Shown here one piece after another: positions 1 to 7,026 of a stretch of 33,979 nucleotides of DNA; position 1 is the first letter of the stretch, and every line of letters starts with the position of its first letter. This DNA comes from Aedoeadaptatus ivorii (GTDB taxonomy: Bacteria > Bacillota > Clostridia > Tissierellales > Peptoniphilaceae): contig NZ_JAUSWF010000011.1 of NCBI RefSeq assembly GCF_030815095.1, forward strand, positions 1 through 33,979, given 5' to 3'. The notes below the pieces were generated by a model, which worked only from the letters and a program-made list of their open reading frames with translations, did not search any database and was not told the DNA's origin. A program made the position numbers and the translations under genes.

Positions 1-146
1 TCGTAGTCTACGAATTCACCGCTGCCGAATCTCTTGTTGAGAACGTAGGTGATCGCTGCGGTCAGGGTGGTCTTGCCGTGGTCGACGTGACCGATGGTGC
101 CGACGTTTACGTGCGGTTTCGTTCTTTCAAATTTTCCTTTTGCCAT
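1..146 (-). CDS. tuf: Elongation factor Tu, N-terminal fragment (cut by window edge)
   Basis: This is the first 48 codons of translation elongation factor Tu, the GTPase that carries aminoacyl-tRNA to the ribosome. The reverse strand reads MAKGKFERTKPHVNVGTIGH followed by VDHGKTTLTAAIT. That is the family's conserved N-terminus with the GxxxxGK[ST] P-loop, residues about 19-26. The ATG at 144-146 follows a strong AGGAGG ribosome binding site at about 152-157. The rest of the gene lies off the left edge. It reads in the same direction as degV, 70 bp downstream of it, and a TATACT -10 box in that gap suggests its own promoter. Identification is secure; completeness cannot be judged. Confidence 0.97.
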   Translation of the reverse strand, partial: MAKGKFERTKPHVNVGTIGHVDHGKTTLTAAITYVLNKRFGSGEFVDY

Positions 147-169
147 AATTGTCCTCCTAATTTTCGCAG

Positions 170-175
170 AGTATA
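170..175 (-). promoter_or_regulatory. Probable -10 box of the tuf promoter
   Basis: On the minus strand 170-175 reads TATACT, 23 bp upstream of the tuf start and just ahead of its AGGAGG site. No convincing -35 hexamer is visible at the normal distance. A small perfect inverted repeat (CCCAAA/TTTGGG) lies close upstream at about 190-202. Confidence 0.45.
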
Positions 176-216
176 TACGTGTATGTTACCCCAAATTTTG
201 GGAAAATGCAAGATTT

Positions 217-1059
217 CTATAGGGCGACGACGATGCCCCCGAAGTCGGCGTAACCGCTTGCCAATGCCTTGGTGTGTACGATGCGGATGGTGACATCGAA
301 GATCTCTTTGGCGATGATGTCTTTGAGCTCTTTCGCCTTCTCTTCCGCCTCGGAATGGGAGATGGTGATGAGCTCGTAGCTCTTCTCCTTTGCCATTTTT
401 ACGATGTGCTCGCCCAAGCGCGCCAGGCTCTTTTTGAAGCCCCGGTTGACCTGGTGCAGTTCGATGTCGCCGTCGTTGGAACGCATGATGGGCTTTACAT
501 TTAAGGCGTTCATGGCGCGTCCGGTGAGTTTGCGGACGCGGCCGTTTTTCACGAGTTGGTCCATGGTCTCGAGGATAAAGAAGGTGGTCTGCTCGTCGAC
601 ATAGCGTTCGACATCGCGCAAGATTTCGTCGAAGTCCGCACCCTTTTCGATGCCCGATGCGATCCGATCCACCACATTGGCGGTGCCGGCGGAGGCGGAT
701 TCGGAGTCGATCAAGGCGACTTTGCGATCGGGGTGTTCGCGCTTATAGCGCTCCACGGCGGTATAGGCGGCGTTGTAGCTGCCGGAAAGTTTCGAGGAGA
801 TGGTGACGACGAACACCGCGTCGGCATCCGCTTCTTCCAGTGCCGTCTCGTAATGGTAGGGCGAGGGGCAGGCGGTGCGGATGGGATCTTTCGACGCCGC
901 CATATCTTTATACATGGCGTCGATGTCTACGTCGTAATCGTCCACATAGGTCTTTCCCCCCACTTCGATGGTAAAGGGCACGAAGATAAGATCTATGGCT
1001 TCCGCTTCTTCTCGGGTAAAGTCCGCGGAGGTATCCGCGATGATTCTGATCTTTGTCAT
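217..1059 (-). CDS. DegV family fatty-acid-binding protein
   Basis: This 280-residue protein has the length and layout of the DegV (EDD-fold) family. It opens with IRIIADTSADF, holds VFVVTISSKLSGSYNAA near residues 82-98 and ends in a typical ASGYADFGGIVVAL-like segment. DegV proteins bind one fatty-acid molecule, and several (FakB) present exogenous fatty acids to the kinase FakA. Whether this one does so cannot be told here. Its ATG overlaps the glmM stop as ATGA, so translation is probably coupled, and it is the last gene of the cca-glmM-degV operon. An oleate hydratase gene elsewhere in the window is a second fatty-acid-linked gene, but the link is only thematic. Confidence 0.9.
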   Translation of the reverse strand: MTKIRIIADTSADFTREEAEAIDLIFVPFTIEVGGKTYVDDYDVDIDAMYKDMAASKDPIRTACPSPYHYETALEEADADAVFVVTISSKLSGSYNAAYTAVERYKREHPDRKVALIDSESASAGTANVVDRIASGIEKGADFDEILRDVERYVDEQTTFFILETMDQLVKNGRVRKLTGRAMNALNVKPIMRSNDGDIELHQVNRGFKKSLARLGEHIVKMAKEKSYELITISHSEAEEKAKELKDIIAKEIFDVTIRIVHTKALASGYADFGGIVVAL

Positions 1060-2402
1060 TGCAACTCCTTTTCGATGTACGCGGCCAGGGCCCGGGCTTC
1101 CCGGTCCAACACCGCTTGGTCCTCGCCTTCGATCATCACCCGCACCAAGGGTTCGGTGCCGGAGGGGCGGATGACGACGCGTCCTTCGTCTTGAAAGCGG
1201 GCTTCGATTTCGCGAATGCGCTTTTGTATGCCGGGATGTTCTTTATAGGCTTCTTTTTTGTGTTTGTCCACCGTGGCGTTGACGAGGACCTGGGGATAGG
1301 ATGTCATCAGGCCGTTCAGCGCGCTCATGGGAACGCCCCGCTCCTTTAGGACGTCCAATAGGTGCAGGCCCGTAGCGAGGCCGTCGCCGGTGGTGTTGTA
1401 GCGGCTGAAGATAATATGCCCCGACTGCTCGCCGCCGAGTACATAGCCCGCATCGCGCATGGCTTCCAATACGTAGCGGTCGCCGACTTTGGTCTTGATG
1501 AGGTCGATGCCCTGTTCCTTCAAGTAGCGATCCAGTCCGATATTGGTCATCACGGTGCCGACGACGGTGTTGCCGTCGAGTTCGCCCTTTTCCTTGAGTT
1601 GGGCGGCGCAGATGGCGAGGATGTGGTCGCCGTCTACGATGGCGCCGGTCTCGTCGACGGCGATGATGCGGTCGGCGTCGCCGTCGAAGGAAAATCCGAT
1701 ATGGGCGCCGGTTTGTTTGACCAGTAGTTGGATCTTTTCCGGCGCGGTGGAGCCGCATTCGGCGTTGATGTTTTCGCCGTCCGGTGCGGTGGAGATGGCG
1801 ATCACCTCGGCGCCGAGTTCGGTGAGCACCCGTGGCGCCATGGCATAGAGCGCGCCGTTTCCGGGATCGATGGCGATTTTTAAGCCCTTCAGGTCGCCGC
1901 CGATAAGGCTTTTCAGATAGGCCTCGTAGTCGCCCGCGCCGATAAATTCCCGGCGGTAGGTCCCCACCGCCGCCCCCACCGCGCGGCGGGGTTGAAAGTG
2001 ATCGTCGACGATATGGGCTTCGATCTCCTCTTCTACGGCATCGGGCAGTTTGTAGCCGGTATCGGCAAAGATTTTGATGCCGTTATAGGGATAGGGATTG
2101 TGGGAGGCGGAGATGACGATGCCCGCCCGGGCGCCGTATTTGCGCACCAAATACGCCACGCCCGGGGTGGGGATGACCGAAAGGTCCACCACGTCCACGC
2201 CGGCGGACATAATACCCGCCGCGACGGCGGAGGCGAGCATCTCCCCGGACTTTCTCGTGTCTCGCCCCAAGAGCACAAAGCCACGCTCCGCGCTGTTCTT
2301 TGCAATCCGATCGCCCAGGACGGCGCCGGTGCGCATGGCGAGTTCGGGCGTAAGGTCCTCGTTGGCCACGCCGCGTATTCCGTCGGTTCCGAAAAGTTTC
2401 AT
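1056..2402 (-). CDS. glmM: Phosphoglucosamine mutase
   Basis: GlmM converts glucosamine-6-phosphate to glucosamine-1-phosphate on the path to UDP-GlcNAc for peptidoglycan. The 448-residue protein starts MKLFGTDGIRGVANEDLTPE, the family signature. It carries the phosphoserine loop ISASHNPYPYNG with the catalytic serine near residue 100, the metal loop DGDADR, and the sugar-phosphate loop RPSGTEPLVRVM near the C-terminus. An open frame continues upstream of residue 1, but ATG at 2402 is the right start: it has AGGAGG seven bases upstream and gives the canonical N-terminus. The start overlaps the cca stop (ATGA) and the stop overlaps the degV start (ATGA), so all three genes are coupled. Confidence 0.97.
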   Translation of the reverse strand: MKLFGTDGIRGVANEDLTPELAMRTGAVLGDRIAKNSAERGFVLLGRDTRKSGEMLASAVAAGIMSAGVDVVDLSVIPTPGVAYLVRKYGARAGIVISASHNPYPYNGIKIFADTGYKLPDAVEEEIEAHIVDDHFQPRRAVGAAVGTYRREFIGAGDYEAYLKSLIGGDLKGLKIAIDPGNGALYAMAPRVLTELGAEVIAISTAPDGENINAECGSTAPEKIQLLVKQTGAHIGFSFDGDADRIIAVDETGAIVDGDHILAICAAQLKEKGELDGNTVVGTVMTNIGLDRYLKEQGIDLIKTKVGDRYVLEAMRDAGYVLGGEQSGHIIFSRYNTTGDGLATGLHLLDVLKERGVPMSALNGLMTSYPQVLVNATVDKHKKEAYKEHPGIQKRIREIEARFQDEGRVVIRPSGTEPLVRVMIEGEDQAVLDREARALAAYIEKELQ

Positions 2403-3754
2403 CTGTTCCTCCTGTCGTCTCCTCGGAGCTCGTCGTAGCGCCGCTCGGCATAGGCGAGCCAATGCGCCTTGTCGTTCTCCTCCGGATTGTCGATAAAGCG
2501 CGCTTCCATTTCCCCGAGGATTTTCCCCATAAGGGGGCCGGGCGCGATGCCGATTTCGATCAAATCGTTGCCGTCTACGGCGAGATCGCATCGCTTGGGC
2601 ACGCCTTCTTCCATCAACGCGCGTATGCGCGCCTTGCGTTCTATTATAAAGGAAATATCTCTGGCGCCGTAGGTACAAGCCATATCCGCCGCCATCAGAT
2701 CGTATAGGTCTAAAATATACTCTTCGCCCACCCGCCGAATCTGCCGCCGGAGCGCCCGGTCGGTCATCACATCGTGCACCTTCATATGCTCGCGGATCAG
2801 CGCCGAAACCTCGTGCACCAGGCGCTTTGACGCCTTGTAGCGCCGAAGGATCTCGGCCGCCGTCTCGGCGCCCAAGGTGTCGTGGCCGAAAAAGTGGCCT
2901 TTGCCGTCTTCGTCTATGCTCAATGTGTCGGGCTTTTTCACATCGTGAAAGAGCGCCGCATAGCGGACGGGGAGCTTGGGCGGTGTGTGATCCACCACAC
3001 ACAAAATATGGTCGAACAGCGTCTTGTCGTGGTAGGGACTCCTTTGGTCGTAGCCTACGGTGGGCACGAGTTCGGGAAAAAGCACCGCTAGCACGCCCAG
3101 GGCTTCCATTTCGTAAAACACCGTGGACGGCCGCTCGATTGCTAGTATTTTACCCATTTCATCGGCGATTCTCTCGCCGGAAAGGGCGCTGAGGCGGTCC
3201 CGCTCTCGGCGGATGGCCGTTCGTACCGATTCCGTCAAATCGAAACCCAGTTGTCCCCGAAAGCGCAGCGCTCGAAGTATGCGCAATGCATCTTCTCGAA
3301 AGCGCAGCTCCGCATCCCCCACCGTCTCGATCGCGCGTCTTCGAATGGCGTCACGTCCGCCGAAGGGATCCACAATGCCCCGCTCCGGGCTGTATGCCAT
3401 GGCGTTTACGGTGAAATCGCGCCGCGCCAGGTCCTCTTCCAAAGAGCGGGTAAAGCGCACCGAATCGGGCCTGCGGCTATCGCCGTAGGTGCCGTCCACC
3501 CGAAAGGTGGTGATTTCCACCACCCCCGAATCCATCGCGACGCCCACGGTGCCATAGGCTGCGCCGGCGCGAAAGGTGGTGTGATCGGCAAACATTTCCA
3601 CGATCTCGTTGGGAAGCGCTGCCGTGGTGAGGTCGTAGTCGTGGGGGACTCTACCCATAAGTGAGTCCCGCACCGCGCCGCCCACCACATACACTTCTGC
3701 GCCCGCTTGGGCAAAGCGGTTCCATATATATTTTATATCAGCCGGTAGTTTCAT
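2399..3754 (-). CDS. cca: CCA tRNA nucleotidyltransferase with HD domain
   Basis: This 451-residue enzyme adds or repairs the 3'-CCA end of tRNAs. The nucleotidyltransferase head has VVGGAVRDSLMG near residues 23-34 and the metal-binding DYD at 39-41. It is followed by the RRDFTVNAMAY motif near residue 110 and the neck region (EDALRILRALRF). A C-terminal HD-type domain has LFHDVKKPD near residue 268. It is first in the cca-glmM-degV operon and ends in an ATGA overlap with glmM. The start gives the usual MKLPADIKYIW opening. No Shine-Dalgarno sequence precedes it, and an extended -10 box lies only 6 bp upstream, so the mRNA may be leaderless. Confidence 0.95.
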   Translation of the reverse strand: MKLPADIKYIWNRFAQAGAEVYVVGGAVRDSLMGRVPHDYDLTTAALPNEIVEMFADHTTFRAGAAYGTVGVAMDSGVVEITTFRVDGTYGDSRRPDSVRFTRSLEEDLARRDFTVNAMAYSPERGIVDPFGGRDAIRRRAIETVGDAELRFREDALRILRALRFRGQLGFDLTESVRTAIRRERDRLSALSGERIADEMGKILAIERPSTVFYEMEALGVLAVLFPELVPTVGYDQRSPYHDKTLFDHILCVVDHTPPKLPVRYAALFHDVKKPDTLSIDEDGKGHFFGHDTLGAETAAEILRRYKASKRLVHEVSALIREHMKVHDVMTDRALRRQIRRVGEEYILDLYDLMAADMACTYGARDISFIIERKARIRALMEEGVPKRCDLAVDGNDLIEIGIAPGPLMGKILGEMEARFIDNPEENDKAHWLAYAERRYDELRGDDRRNR

Positions 3755-3760
3755 AGGGAT

Positions 3761-3769
3761 ATTATATCA
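3761..3769 (-). promoter_or_regulatory. Extended -10 promoter of cca operon
   Basis: The minus strand reads TGATATAAT, a perfect TATAAT with the TGn extension. Only six bases separate it from the cca ATG, so transcription would begin at or next to the A of the start codon. No good -35 hexamer is visible, as is common for extended -10 promoters. Confidence 0.65.
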
Positions 3770-3820
3770 CTATCTCGCAAGTTTTTTCTCCGTTTTCCCA
3801 CAGTCCGCCCTCTGTCCCTA

Positions 3821-3829
3821 TGGTATAAT
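3821..3829 (+). promoter_or_regulatory. Extended -10 promoter of aldo/keto reductase gene
   Basis: TGGTATAAT is a perfect extended -10 element. Its expected transcription start, about 3836, falls inside an upstream in-frame ATG (3831). That rules the upstream ATG out as the start and supports ATG 3849, which has AAAGGAGGT in front of it. Confidence 0.65.
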
Positions 3830-3848
3830 CATGAAAAGGAGGTCATCT

Positions 3849-4976
3849 ATGTTATACAGAAGTTTTACCCCCGACGAGCATCGGGTCTCGCAACTGGGCT
3901 TCGGATGTATGCGATTTCCCGTCGTAGACGGCGACAACAGCCGCATCGACGAAGCGCTCACCACAGAGATGTTGGATTACGCCATCGACCACGGCGTCAA
4001 CTACATAGATACCGCATATCCCTACCACGGAGAACAATCGGAGATCTTTTTGGGCGAATACTTTCGCAAAAACGGGCGGCGCGACGAGATCTTTCTCGTC
4101 TCCAAATGTCCCGTATGGAAGGCAAAGGAAAAGGGTGACTTTTACCGCCTGCTGAAATCGCAACTCGCGCGGCTTCAGACCGATCGCCTGGATTTTTATC
4201 TGCTCCACGCACTGGATAAAGAACGATGGGAGACCCTCCTCGCCCTCGATGCCTTTTCCGATATGGAACGCGCTCTGTCCGAGGGGCTGATCGGCAATCT
4301 GGGATTTTCCTTCCACGACGAATACAGCGTATTCGAAGAAATCCTCTCCTATCGGGATTGGGATTTTTGCCAGATCCAGCTGAACTACATGGACATCTAC
4401 CACCAAGCGGGCCTGACGGGCCTTTCGACCGCCGGCGAGCGCGGCATCTCGGTCGTGATTATGGAGCCGGTCAAGGGCGGCAAACTCGCCTATCCGCCGA
4501 ACGACGTGCGGGCGCTCTTTTCCGACGAGCGCACCATGGCCTCCCACGCCCTGCGCTTTTTGTTCAACCGCCCCGAAGTTTCGGTGGTCTTGAGCGGCAT
4601 GAGTACCATGGAGCAGGTAAAGGACAATATCGCCACCGCCTCGGAGGCGACGCCGGGCTGTCTTTCGAGCGAAGAAACCGAAAGCTACCGCATGGCAAAG
4701 CAGATTTTGGACGCCCGCACCGCCGTGGGCTGTACCGCCTGCGAATACTGCCTGCCCTGCCCCGCCGGCGTAGAAATCCCCAAAATCTTTAAGCTCTACA
4801 ACAACCTATATACCTACGGCGAACTCAAGAACAAAGCGAGCTATACAAAGCTCACCGCCGCCGGCACCGACCAAAGCGCCTGCGTCGCCTGCGGCCGCTG
4901 CGAATCCATATGTCCCCAGCACCTGAGTATAATCGAAGACTTGCGAAACGCCCACCGGGCACTGACGGAGGTTTAG
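3849..4976 (+). CDS. Aldo/keto reductase with C-terminal 4Fe-4S ferredoxin-like domain
   Basis: This 375-residue protein has an N-terminal aldo/keto reductase barrel. Visible elements are LGFGCMRFP at the start, the catalytic-region motif YIDTAYPYHG, VSKCP with the active-site lysine, and FYLLHAL with the active-site histidine. The C-terminal about 70 residues hold two cysteine clusters, CTACEYCLPCPAG and CVACGRCESICP, typical of 4Fe-4S binding. Proteins of this architecture are common in anaerobes and are probably NAD(P)H- or ferredoxin-linked oxidoreductases; the substrate is unknown. The start at 3849 is chosen because it follows AAAGGAGGT, whereas the in-frame ATG at 3831 overlaps the likely transcription start. 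The lipoprotein gene begins one base after its stop. Confidence 0.9.
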   Translation: MLYRSFTPDEHRVSQLGFGCMRFPVVDGDNSRIDEALTTEMLDYAIDHGVNYIDTAYPYHGEQSEIFLGEYFRKNGRRDEIFLVSKCPVWKAKEKGDFYRLLKSQLARLQTDRLDFYLLHALDKERWETLLALDAFSDMERALSEGLIGNLGFSFHDEYSVFEEILSYRDWDFCQIQLNYMDIYHQAGLTGLSTAGERGISVVIMEPVKGGKLAYPPNDVRALFSDERTMASHALRFLFNRPEVSVVLSGMSTMEQVKDNIATASEATPGCLSSEETESYRMAKQILDARTAVGCTACEYCLPCPAGVEIPKIFKLYNNLYTYGELKNKASYTKLTAAGTDQSACVACGRCESICPQHLSIIEDLRNAHRALTEV

Positions 4977-4977
4977 C

Positions 4978-5793
4978 ATGAAATTCAGAAAACTCGTACC
5001 CCTCTTGGCGGCCTGCCTCTTCCTATTCGGCTGCGGCAACGGTGCCAAAGACACCGCCGATGCAGAGGCACAGCGCGAAGAGGCCCTCGCCGCCGAGCGG
5101 GATGCCGCCGGCGAAAAAAATACGACGAATGGCGAAGAAGACAAAGACACCGCCGACGAAAATGCGGACTACGACCCCGAAGGCGATCGGGAAAAAAAGG
5201 AAAAAGAGCTCTTTGAAAGCGAAGACGAAAAAACCCGCTACGCCGCATTGGAAGACGCCAGCGACTATATCGCCCTGGTGGAACTTTCCACCGCCGCCAA
5301 CGGAGAGGTGGGGCTCGAGTTCGTGAAAAACTACAAAGGCGCCCTGAGCACCGTTGAACTTCCCGCCCCCAAGGGACTTACCCCCAACCGAGAATACATC
5401 ATCTTCTACCGCGATGAAGCCGACGGCACCGTGGCGCCCACCCACGCCACCAACGGATTCTACCGCGTCGACGGAAGCGACGACGCCTTGCTTCGCTATA
5501 TGGAAAAAAAGTACGCCGAAGTCGACGATCGCCTAAGCGACGACGAAAAGACCGATAAAAAGGATACCAAAACCGATACGAAACCGTCCGCGACCACGAC
5601 AAACGATACGAAAAAGACGACGACTACGAACGATACAAAGAAAACCTCGAACGATACGGATAACAAAAAGACCGCTGCGACAAAAGACAGCACCGCGACC
5701 AAAACCGGGACCAAGGCGAACTCGACTAAGACCGATGCCAAGACCGGCGACGGACAGACCAAAAAGAAACAGACCGACCTTTCAAAGGAATAG
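4978..5793 (+). CDS. Lipoprotein with Lys/Thr/Asp-rich low-complexity tail
   Basis: I do not recognise a family for this 271-residue protein. It has a lipoprotein signal peptide: a basic start MKFRK, a hydrophobic core, and LFGC with Cys19 as the lipidation site. Residues about 22-85 are highly charged (Glu, Lys, Asp). A compact region, about 90-180, contains YIALVELSTAANGEVGLEF and ITFYRD-like strands (EYIIFYRDEADG), which could be a small beta domain sampled outside the membrane. Residues about 185-271 are a repetitive Thr/Lys/Asp tail with several NDTKK-type repeats, probably disordered. A GGAGG site lies within the 3' end of the preceding reductase gene, and the two genes share a transcript that ends at a strong terminator. 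Confidence 0.8.
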   Translation: MKFRKLVPLLAACLFLFGCGNGAKDTADAEAQREEALAAERDAAGEKNTTNGEEDKDTADENADYDPEGDREKKEKELFESEDEKTRYAALEDASDYIALVELSTAANGEVGLEFVKNYKGALSTVELPAPKGLTPNREYIIFYRDEADGTVAPTHATNGFYRVDGSDDALLRYMEKKYAEVDDRLSDDEKTDKKDTKTDTKPSATTTNDTKKTTTTNDTKKTSNDTDNKKTAATKDSTATKTGTKANSTKTDAKTGDGQTKKKQTDLSKE

Positions 5794-5803
5794 TGGAAAG
5801 AGG

Positions 5804-5827
5804 ACCGCCCCAAGGGGCGGTTTTTTT
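5804..5827 (+). terminator. Rho-independent terminator after the lipoprotein gene
   Basis: An 8-bp stem, ACCGCCCC / GGGGCGGT, with a two-base loop is followed by seven T residues. Confidence 0.9.
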
Positions 5828-5872
5828 GTGGAGAAGAGGGAGCCGGTGCGAAACGAACGACCCTCCCCCATT

Positions 5873-6015
5873 GTCCTTCTGAGCGAGGAACTCGTTCCGA
5901 GTCGAAGAATCTCTCTCCCTACCTAAAGCCCGCAAGGAAGCCGGTGCCGAAACGCACGACCCTCCTTTATTTTGAGCAATAGAACACACCGTAGAGACCG
6001 CGCAACCCGTCGACC
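5873..6015 (+). repeat. Partial hairpin-ended repeat unit (left end only)
   Basis: It starts with the left terminal hairpin (gagcgaggaactcgttccg, tip GGAAC-TC-GTTCC, then AAGAATCTC). It continues through the internal segment seen in complete units but stops at a CGTCGACC-like internal site with no right end. Confidence 0.75.
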
Positions 6016-6027
6016 ACACCCCCTATT

Positions 6028-6233
6028 GTCATCTTGAGCAAGGGGCGAAGCCCCGCGTCGAAAGATCTCTCTCTTTACACGGGGTACACAACAAAGCCAT
6101 TGCAGGAGCGCACGAGCCTCCCCCTCCTCCTGTTTCAGGTAATACATCACGCAATAGGTACCGTACAATCCTTCAACCCGCAATAGCCGACGGAGATCCA
6201 TTCGACTCCGCCTTCGGCGTCGCTCAGGATGAC
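6028..6233 (+). repeat. Complete hairpin-ended repeat unit, 206 bp
   Basis: The left end is GTCATCTTGAGCAAGG with hairpin tip GGGGC-GAA-GCCCC, then AAAGATCTC. The right end is GAGATCC.TTCGACTCCG with tip GCC-TTC-GGC and ends GCTCAGGATGAC. The two ends are about 40-bp imperfect inverted repeats of each other. The unit is exactly as long as the one at 6285-6490. Confidence 0.85.
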
Positions 6234-6284
6234 AAGGATATTAAACGCAATGACCTCTGCCGCCACACACGATCCTCCCTCTTT

Positions 6285-6490
6285 GTCATTCTGAGCGAGG
6301 AACTTTAGTTCCGAGTCGAAGAATCTCTTTCCCTACCTAAAGCCCGCATAGAAGCCGGGGCTGAAACGCACGACTACCCCTTTCTCCTGCTTCAGGTAAT
6401 GCATCACGCAATAAATACCGTGTAACCTGTCGACCCGCAATAGCCGACAGAGATCCATTCGACTCCGCCTTCGGCGTCGCTCAGGATGAC
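6285..6490 (+). repeat. Complete hairpin-ended repeat unit, 206 bp
   Basis: The left end is GTCATTCTGAGCGAGG with hairpin tip GGAAC-TTTA-GTTCC, then AAGAATCTC. The right end is nearly identical to that of the unit at 6028-6233. The interior shares blocks such as tgcatcacgcaata and acctgtcgacccgcaatag with neighbouring units. Confidence 0.85.
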
Positions 6491-6500
6491 AGGGGTGGGG

Positions 6501-6542
6501 ATGCAATAGCCTACGGAGCGGCCCGACTTCGTTCAGGATGAC
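6501..6542 (+). repeat. Solo right end of the repeat family
   Basis: A short fragment reading ATGCAATAGCCTACGGAGCG followed by a degenerate GTTCAGGATGAC end. No left partner is present. Confidence 0.6.
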
Positions 6543-6571
6543 AAGTGATTTTTCGCGACCCGCCCCCTATT

Positions 6572-6850
6572 GTCATCTTGAGCAAGGGGCGAAGCCCCGC
6601 GTCGAAAGATCTCTTTCCCTATACAGAGTACACAACAAAGCCATTGCCGAACCGCACGATGTACCTTCTCTTTCGGGCAATAAGACCCGAAGTGGGTACC
6701 GTGTAACCTGTCGACCCGCAATAGCCGACGGAGATTGTTCATGACCTAACAGAAATCTTCGATTTCGTCGTAGGTCAGATGCCGCGCAGTCCATATCTTT
6801 GATTTGGCTAACGCAGCGGCCCGACTTCGCTGCGCTCCGCTCAGGATGAT
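6572..6850 (+). repeat. Hairpin-ended repeat unit with inserted nested stem-loop module, 279 bp
   Basis: The left end matches the unit at 6028-6233, with tip GGGGC-GAA-GCCCC. Before the right end, a 78-bp module (about 6739-6816) is inserted in the reverse orientation relative to block 2. The right end reads cttcgctgcgctccgctcag then GATGAT. The length difference from the 206-bp units is almost exactly the module. Confidence 0.8.
6739..6816 (-). repeat. 78-bp nested stem-loop module, copy 1
   Basis: On the minus strand it holds a CCAAATC-AAA-GAT(A/T)TGG hairpin and then a TGACCTA...TAGGTCA outer stem enclosing GAAATC-GAA-GATTTC. Copies 2 (18959-19036) and 3 (33279-33356) share the design. 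Confidence 0.75.
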
Positions 6851-6871
6851 AGGTTCTTGTCACGCCCCTTT

Positions 6872-6960
6872 GTCATTCTGAGCGAGGAACTCGTTCCGAG
6901 TCGAAGAATCTCTCCCCAACCTAAAGCCCGCAAAGAAGCTGTTGCCGGAGTGCACGCCCC
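6872..6960 (+). repeat. Partial hairpin-ended repeat unit (left end)
   Basis: It begins GTCATTCTGAGCGAGG with tip GGAAC-TC-GTTCC and continues into the acctaaagcccgcaaagaag interior, then fades out before the SLH gene terminator. Confidence 0.7.
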
Positions 6961-6995
6961 TCCCCCGCTCAAGATACCAAATACCAATCCCCACA

Positions 6996-7021
6996 ATAAA
7001 AAAGAACCCTTTCGGGTTCTT
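6996..7021 (-). terminator. Rho-independent terminator of the pyrF-pyrE-ykvA-SLH operon
   Basis: On the minus strand an 8-bp stem AAGAACCC / GGGTTCTT with loop GAAA is followed by a T-rich run. It lies just after the SLH gene stop. Confidence 0.9.
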
Positions 7022-7026
7022 CTCGA

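Larger units (their letters stand above)
5830..7000. repeat. Gene-free repeat block 1
   Basis: About 1.2 kb without a credible gene. It is built almost entirely from complete and partial copies of one hairpin-ended repeat family, listed separately. All units here lie with the GTCATTCTGAGCGAGG-type end on the left. Short open frames in the block only translate the repeats. Terminators bound it on both sides, so it is probably not transcribed with the flanking genes. Confidence 0.85.

Noticed and set aside
2403..3002. N-terminal extension of the glmM frame by about 200 codons
   Set aside because: It lies in another frame of cca, is highly Arg-rich as shadow frames are here, and glmM has a perfect start with AGGAGG at 2402.
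6533..6863. Open frames on both strands in repeat block 1 (up to about 96 codons)
   Set aside because: They simply translate the repeat units, lack ribosome binding sites and have no family resemblance. The same peptides recur wherever the repeat recurs.
5830..7000. CRISPR array
   Set aside because: The repeats are long, unevenly spaced, partial and hairpin-ended. There are no regular 25-40 bp repeats with unique spacers, and no cas genes.
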